Shown here: in pieces, positions 21,078 to 25,328 of the stretch
Layout of the letters: each line of letters begins with the position of its first letter
Numbering within the stretch: the first letter of the stretch is position 1
Assembly: GCA_964556705.1 (NCBI GenBank)
Contig: CAZKXX010000053.1
Span: forward strand, 1 to 25,328
Reading direction: 5' to 3'
DNA: 25,328 nt
Origin: CAZKXX01 sp964556705
GTDB taxonomy: Bacteria > Acidobacteriota > Terriglobia > UBA7540
Translations under genes and position numbers: made by a program
The notes under the pieces: model-generated
Told to the model about the DNA's origin: nothing
The model's input: the letters and a program-made list of their open reading frames with translations, nothing else
Databases searched by the model: none

Positions 21078-22045
21078 CGCCCGTGATGATGATTGAGAAA
21101 CAGGACGCGCTGAGCGTCCGCGACCTGATCGCCGACCGGGACCTCTCCCGCCGCGAGATCGAGCTGGTGTTTTCGCTCGCCGAGCGGATCAAGTCCTCGC
21201 CCGGCGAGTACGCGCAGGCGCTGCGCGGCCGGCAACTGGCGATGATTTTCGAAAAGCCCTCGCTGCGCACGCGCGTCACCTTCGAAGTCGGCATGACCAG
21301 CATGGGCGGGTACGCGGTCTATCTCGACCACTCCAAGCCCCGCCTCGGCGAGCGCGAGGCCATCAAAGACGTGGCGCGCAACCTCGAGCGCTGGGTGCAC
21401 GGCATCGTGGCGCGGACGTACGCGCATTCAGCGGTCACCGAACTGGCCGAGCACGCGGCGATTCCGGTCATCAACGCGCTGACCGACCTCTACCACCCCT
21501 GCCAGGCGCTCGCCGATTTCTTCACGCTGAGCGAGAAATTCGGGCGGCTGAAAGGAATGAAGCTCGCCTACGTCGGCGACGGCAACAACGTTTGCCACTC
21601 TCTGATGACTGTGGCGGCGAGGCTGGGTGTTTCGGTGAACGTCGCGACGCCGCCGGGCTTCGCGCCGAAACCCGAAATCGTGGACGAGGCGAAATCGTTC
21701 GCCCGCCGCAGCGGCGCCCGGATCGTTCTGACCAACGACCCGGTGGAAGCCGTGGCCGGCGTGAACGCGGTTTATACCGATGTCTGGGCCTCGATGGGGC
21801 AGGAATACGCCGCGCACCTGCGCGCGCAGGTCTTCGCGCCCTATCGCGTCACCGAGGACTTGATGGCCGCCGCCGACTCTTCCGCGGTCTTCATGCATTG
21901 TCTTCCGGCGCACCGCGGCCAGGAAGTTTCCGACGCGATCCTTGACGCGCCGTCTTCCATCGTCTTCGACCAGGCGGAAAACCGCCTGCACGTTCAGAAA
22001 GCGCTGCTCCTGCTGCTGATGGGGAATGGCAACGGGAGAATGTGA
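21074..22045 (+). CDS. argF: Ornithine carbamoyltransferase
   Basis: Makes citrulline from ornithine and carbamoyl phosphate; 323 residues. Carbamoyl-phosphate site FEKPSLRTRVTFE (SxRTR), HPCQALADF, the nucleotide-fold-like LAYVGDGNNVCHSL, DVWASMGQE of the ornithine loop, and MHCLPAHRG with the active cysteine. These are standard OTCase residues rather than those of the acetylornithine or succinylornithine enzymes, although a single loop would decide that. The start overlaps argD by four bases (ATGA); an internal Met (MMIEKQD) is possible. 57 bases separate it from argA. Confidence 0.95.
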   Translation: MTPVMMIEKQDALSVRDLIADRDLSRREIELVFSLAERIKSSPGEYAQALRGRQLAMIFEKPSLRTRVTFEVGMTSMGGYAVYLDHSKPRLGEREAIKDVARNLERWVHGIVARTYAHSAVTELAEHAAIPVINALTDLYHPCQALADFFTLSEKFGRLKGMKLAYVGDGNNVCHSLMTVAARLGVSVNVATPPGFAPKPEIVDEAKSFARRSGARIVLTNDPVEAVAGVNAVYTDVWASMGQEYAAHLRAQVFAPYRVTEDLMAAADSSAVFMHCLPAHRGQEVSDAILDAPSSIVFDQAENRLHVQKALLLLLMGNGNGRM

Positions 22046-22102
22046 AGGAGGACTTGTTGCCACTGCGTGAGGGATGAAGCGGCAGCGGCCTGAGAGAACA
22101 CG

Positions 22103-22615
22103 ATGACGATTCGCAAAGCGCAGTTGAGCGACGTGCCCGTGCTGTTCGACATGATCAATCACTACGCGGCGGAGAAGGTGATGCTGCCGCGCACGCTGGC
22201 CGATCTCTACGAAAACGTGTGGGAATTCACCGTGGCCGAAGAAGACGGCCGCGTGCTCGGCTGCGGGGCTCTGAAGCTTTACAGCGCCCAGCTCGCCGAG
22301 GTGCGTTCGCTCTGCGTGGCGCCGGGACTGGGCCGCCGCGGCGTCGGCCGGCAAGTGCTCGAAAGCGTCCTCGACGAGGCGGAGGCGATGCGCCTGAAGA
22401 CCGTCTTCGCGCTGACGCTGACCCCGGAATTCTTCATGAAATTCGGCTTCCGCGAGGTACCGCGCGAATCGCTCTTCATGAAAGTCTGGCGCGACTGCCT
22501 GCGCTGCGAACGCCACTCGCGCTGCCAGGAGAAAGCTTTCGTCCTCGACCTCGCGTCGCGCCGCGAGCGCGAAGCCGAAGCCGCCGCCGAACCCGCCGAG
22601 ATGCTCTCCGATTGA
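22103..22615 (+). CDS. argA: Short N-acetylglutamate synthase
   Basis: First step of arginine synthesis: acetyl-CoA plus glutamate. 170 residues, a single GNAT domain without the amino-acid-kinase domain of classical ArgA. The pattern IRKAQLSDVPVLFDMINHYAAEKVMLPRTLADLYENV, GCGALKLYSAQLAEVRSLCVAPGLGRRGVG, FALTLTPEFFMKFGFREV and the tail KVWRDCLRCERHSRCQEKAF (C-x2-C-x5-C) is that of the short NAGS type known from mycobacteria. The Arg usual at the start of the acetyl-CoA loop is shifted (GRRGVG). Position at the end of the argCBDF operon confirms the role. An Ala/Glu-rich extension follows the Cys-rich part. Confidence 0.9.
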   Translation: MTIRKAQLSDVPVLFDMINHYAAEKVMLPRTLADLYENVWEFTVAEEDGRVLGCGALKLYSAQLAEVRSLCVAPGLGRRGVGRQVLESVLDEAEAMRLKTVFALTLTPEFFMKFGFREVPRESLFMKVWRDCLRCERHSRCQEKAFVLDLASRREREAEAAAEPAEMLSD

Positions 22616-22624
22616 CGCCGCGCC

Positions 22625-23076
22625 TCAGGCTTTCGCGCCCCAGGCCACCACGCGCAGCGGCTCCTCGATTCCCTTGACCGCCACAGGGGCCAGCGCCCGC
22701 CGCGCGTGGTCCGGCTGAGGGACGGGCGCGCCGAAGACCGCCATCAAACCGTCGCCCGGAAACTTGTTGATGGTTCCGCTCGCGCAGGCCGCGGATCATC
22801 CGGTTGACTCCGGCGGAGATGCGGCCGAACTCGTCCGGGGAGTCGAGGTCCACGCGGGCCGCAAGGTCGCCTTGCTCCACTCGTGCCAGACCGCCGAGCA
22901 GGGCGCTTGCCTGCCGCCGGATGTCCACGGCAAAAAGCAGGAGAAGGAGCAGATTGAGGGCCGCAACGCCTGCGACGAGCAGCCCCAGTTCCCACCAGCC
23001 CACCGGCGCGGGGGCCGCGCCTTCGCGCAACCGCACCACCGCGGCGAGCAGAAGCAGCATGGCTTTCGCGGTTCAT
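22625..23076 (-). pseudogene. Remnant of a HAMP/class III nucleotide cyclase
   Basis: Read on the minus strand, the first part (from an ATG at 23060) codes a membrane helix (LLVAGVAALNLLLLLLFAV) and a HAMP domain (ALLGGLARVEQGDLAARVDLDSPDEFGRISAGVNRMIRGLRER). At about 22772 the frame changes and continues as INKFPGDGLMAVFGAPVPQP, which is the middle of a class III cyclase domain. At about 22690 it jumps to APVAVKGIEEPLRVVAWGAKA and a TGA, the usual cyclase C-terminal strand. About 90 residues (first metal Asp and dimer region) and later about 60-70 residues (substrate-specifying part) are missing. A perfect AGGAG six bases before another ATG (23076) is one base out of frame with the HAMP part, suggesting a third lesion. 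It cannot make a working cyclase. Misassembly could give the same picture. Confidence 0.8.
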
Positions 23077-23211
23077 GCGAAGCTCCTGCGAAAAAGTTGA
23101 AGGGGCCGCCCTGGGCGATGGCGCCCGCCTCTTGACCATACGGCGGGAACGAAGCCAAGCAGCCGGGCTCCCGCCGACAGTGTATGATGGAATTCGGGGA
23201 AGGGAGCGGAC

Positions 23212-23667
23212 GTGGCGGGGCGCATCCTGGCAATCGATTTCGGCACGCGACGCATCGGCCTGGCCGTTTCGGACGCGCTCGGCGTGACGGCGCAGGGGCT
23301 TGAGACGCTCGTGCGCACGCGCACGGAAGACGACCTCGAGCGCCTGCGCGTCCTGGCCGAGGAATACGACGTCGAACGCGTGCTGGTCGGGCATCCGCTC
23401 GGCCACGCCGGCGGAGAAACCGCCATGGCCCGGCAGGCGGCGGGATTTGCGCGCAAGCTGGCGCGGCGACTGAAGTGTCCCGTCGAAATGCTCGACGAGC
23501 GCCTGACGAGCGCCGAGGCGAACCGCCTCCTGCGCGGAGCGGGGCTGAGCGACGCCAAGCGCGTCCGTGCCGCGGACCGCGTCGCCGCGACGCTTTTGCT
23601 CCAGGGCTTTCTCGACCGGCGCGCCTTCCAGAGCGAGCGCGATGAGCGGGACGGAGCCGGCCGATGA
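23212..23667 (+). CDS. ruvX: RuvX/YqgF Holliday junction resolvase-like nuclease
   Basis: RNase H-fold protein of 151 residues, involved in 16S rRNA 5' end maturation or recombination depending on the species. Motifs: ILAIDFGTRRIGLAVSD with the metal Asp9, VERVLVGHPLGHAGGE (usually VGLPLNMDG), VEMLDERLTSAEA, and the C-terminal ADRVAATLLLQGFLD. GTG start with an AAGGGAG five to six bases upstream. Its stop overlaps the mltG start by four bases, an arrangement common in bacteria, where yqgF and mltG are often neighbours. Confidence 0.94.
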   Translation: MAGRILAIDFGTRRIGLAVSDALGVTAQGLETLVRTRTEDDLERLRVLAEEYDVERVLVGHPLGHAGGETAMARQAAGFARKLARRLKCPVEMLDERLTSAEANRLLRGAGLSDAKRVRAADRVAATLLLQGFLDRRAFQSERDERDGAGR

Positions 23668-24836
23668 CCCGCCGGGTCGCCATCGTGCTCGCGGCCGTGC
23701 TGGCCGTCGCAGCGCTCGTCATCACGGTGGAACTCTACCGACCTTACCAGGGCTACTCGGGCAGTCGAGTCGTCGTCATCGAACCCGGCATGCGCGCGCC
23801 GGAGATCGCCGACCGCTTGATCCGCGAAGGCGTCCTTCCGCACCGCGTGCCTTTTCTTTTCCGCTACCTCGCCACGCGCCAGCGCGCCAGCATCAAAGCG
23901 GGCGAATACCTCTTCGACCGCCCGATGCGCCCCGTGGACGTGTATCGAAAACTCGTCGCGGGCGAAGTGCTGCTGCACCCCGTCCTCATCCCCGAAGGTT
24001 CGGACCGCTTCGACATCGCGCGCATCCTCGAAGAACGGCTGGGGCTCAGCCGTGAGGAATTCCTTCGCGCCAGCGCCGACCCCGCGCCGCTCGGCGACCT
24101 CGCGCCTCACGCGCCGACGGTCGAGGGATACCTTTTTCCGGACACCTACCTGCTTCCGCGCGGGACGAGTGCCACGCAGGCGATCGCGGCCATGCACGCT
24201 CACTTCCGGCGGGTGCTGGAACGCCGTTTTCCGGCGGACGTCCGAAACGATCCGCAGCGCCTGCACGAAATCGTGACGCTGGCTTCGCTCGTCGAAAAGG
24301 AAACGCCCAGGCCGGACGAACGGCCGATGGTCGCGAATGTTTTTGCCGCGCGACTCGAGAAGGGCTGGCCGCTTCAGTGCGACCCGACGGTGGTTTACGC
24401 CGCCCGGCTCGAAGGCCGCTCGATTGACGTCATCAAGCGCAGCGACCTCGCCTTCGATCACCCCTACAACACCTACCGGCGCGCGGGACTTCCCCCGGGG
24501 CCCATTGCCAATCCCGGCGAGGCCTCGCTCGTCGCGGCGCTCGAGGCCGAACCCGGCGAGTTCCTCTACTTTGTGAGCGACCTTCGGGGCGGTCATTTTT
24601 TTGCAAAAACTCTTGCAGAACACCAGCGGAACGTGGCACGATATCGCAGACTGTTGGCCCAATCGCGTCGCGCTTCCGAAGCGGAGAGCGCACCGGGGCC
24701 GGACGAGGCTTCAAAAGGTCGCGCTCGGACCCGGTCCGAAACCCAAAAAGGTTCGGAGAAGGGTGGCCAAAGCTACAAGCAAGAAGCAGATCATCCTCGA
24801 GTACTGTCGGGGACGGAAGCTGGACCGCGTCGGTGA
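23664..24836 (+). CDS. mltG: Endolytic murein transglycosylase MltG
   Basis: Inner-membrane enzyme that cuts nascent glycan strands, setting the end of peptidoglycan polymerisation; 390 residues. One membrane helix (about 5-22), a LysM-like periplasmic subdomain (VVVIEPGMRAPEIADRLIREGVL), and the YceG catalytic domain with Glu211 in TLASLVEKE, QCDPTVVYA and NTYRRAGLPPGPIANPG. The core ends near residue 335; the remaining 55 or so residues are a low-complexity Ser/Arg/Glu tail. Its last 74 bases overlap the start of the next gene in another frame, so the tail is probably not conserved. Translationally coupled to ruvX. Confidence 0.95.
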   Translation: MTRRVAIVLAAVLAVAALVITVELYRPYQGYSGSRVVVIEPGMRAPEIADRLIREGVLPHRVPFLFRYLATRQRASIKAGEYLFDRPMRPVDVYRKLVAGEVLLHPVLIPEGSDRFDIARILEERLGLSREEFLRASADPAPLGDLAPHAPTVEGYLFPDTYLLPRGTSATQAIAAMHAHFRRVLERRFPADVRNDPQRLHEIVTLASLVEKETPRPDERPMVANVFAARLEKGWPLQCDPTVVYAARLEGRSIDVIKRSDLAFDHPYNTYRRAGLPPGPIANPGEASLVAALEAEPGEFLYFVSDLRGGHFFAKTLAEHQRNVARYRRLLAQSRRASEAESAPGPDEASKGRARTRSETQKGSEKGGQSYKQEADHPRVLSGTEAGPRR

Positions 24837-25328
24837 GCGCGAGATCCGCGCTATCGGAGTGGAGTTGCGTCGCCGCCTGGCTCCCGACGGAGATATTTCT
24901 CCCTCTTACATCGCCAACGTGCTTCACGACGCGGGAATGCGCGTCGAATATGAAGACCGCTTTGTGGACCCGTGGATGGAGGAGCCTTACGCCTCCCGCC
25001 TCGCGGGCCTGCTGAAGTTCGATAGTTTTGAAAACGCCGAACAGGCACTGCACCAGATTGACGCGGTCTATCGCGAGTACCGCGAAGCCACCGACCGCCA
25101 GGGAACCCTGCTCGTCCGCAAGCTGGTGCTGAAAGGCAAGGAACGCGCCAAGAGCATGGCGCGCAATCCCAGGCTGAGCCCGGAAAAGCGGCGCGAGAAG
25201 GATGAAATCGCTTTCTGGTTCCGCGTCTGGGTGGATAACATCGACCTTTTCTTCGACTGGCTCGAACTGCGCAAGCAGTCCCCCGAATTCCGAAAGAAAT
25301 TCCCCCGCTATAATGGCAACGGCGCTTC
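24763..25328 (+). CDS. Conserved hypothetical protein, cut by window end
   Basis: Open at the right edge: at least 188 codons without stop. From the GTG at 24763 (GGAGAAGG just before it) it reads VAKATSKKQIILEYCRGRKL, then IRAIGVELRRRLAPDGDISPSYIANVLHDAGMRVEYEDRFVDPWMEE. A mostly helical charged region follows (ALHQIDAVYREYREATDRQGTLLVRKLVLKGKERAKSMARNPRLSPEKRREKDEIAFWFRVWVDNIDLFFDWLELRK). Composition and periodicity are those of a real cytoplasmic protein, probably helical and possibly a nucleic-acid binder (an inference from the N-terminal helix-turn-helix-like rhythm). No family recognised. It follows mltG and overlaps its tail by 74 bases, so the two are likely in one operon. Confidence 0.75.
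   Translation, partial: MAKATSKKQIILEYCRGRKLDRVGEREIRAIGVELRRRLAPDGDISPSYIANVLHDAGMRVEYEDRFVDPWMEEPYASRLAGLLKFDSFENAEQALHQIDAVYREYREATDRQGTLLVRKLVLKGKERAKSMARNPRLSPEKRREKDEIAFWFRVWVDNIDLFFDWLELRKQSPEFRKKFPRYNGNGA

Noticed and set aside
23073..24662. 529-residue open frame on the minus strand over ruvX and mltG
   Set aside because: Antisense shadow; the plus-strand genes have full catalytic motifs.

Overview
This is a GC-rich bacterial window with dense genes on both strands, no RNA genes and no complete mobile element. The best guess for the host is an acidobacterium (Acidobacteriota). The evidence is the style of the secreted proteins: IPT/TIG plus PPC lipoprotein, matrixin-type protease, and a long FG-GAP/VCBS protein with a Hydin-like domain and the typical hydrophobic, Gly/Thr-rich C-terminus. 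The short ArgA and the TPR scaffold protein fit too. A run of ten Ns at 3138-3147 marks a scaffold gap, so this is a draft or metagenome-derived assembly.

Layout. (1) 80-3622, minus strand: three secreted or lipid-anchored proteins, probably one operon (hypothetical exported protein, matrixin-like zinc protease, IPT/PPC lipoprotein). (2) 3809-5327, plus: Ada alkylation-repair regulator/methyltransferase and an orphan DUF6922-like small protein. (3) 5662-8664, plus: a 1000-residue FG-GAP repeat protein. (4) 8744-10632, minus: a membrane-anchored hypothetical, a CDP-alcohol phosphatidyltransferase and GreA. (5) 10947-14824, plus: a 926-residue TPR protein, a small two-helix membrane protein and ThiE. 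(6) 14899-16529: a convergent pair, a candidate PD-(D/E)xK nuclease facing a beta-class DNA methyltransferase. This is the best candidate for an undescribed restriction-modification system here. (7) 16676-17764, minus: AI-2E family transporter. (8) 17963-22615, plus: argC-argB-argD-argF-argA, tightly overlapped, behind a good sigma70-type promoter with two ArgR-like boxes. These five genes cover acetyl-CoA plus glutamate to N-acetylornithine and ornithine to citrulline; the deacetylation step (argE or argJ) is not in the window. (9) 22625-23076, minus: remains of a HAMP/class III nucleotide cyclase gene that has lost most of its catalytic domain. (10) 23212-25328, plus: ruvX, mltG and a conserved gene cut by the window end.

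The spaces between genes carry several families of short, degenerate, phrase-like repeats. One is a 70-bp near-perfect inverted pair (1-70 and 9280-9349); another is a GC-rich palindromic unit, one copy of which sits inside the ada reading frame. Three accessory genes (DUF6922-like, nuclease, methyltransferase) have promoter-like elements so close to their start codons that leaderless transcripts are likely.
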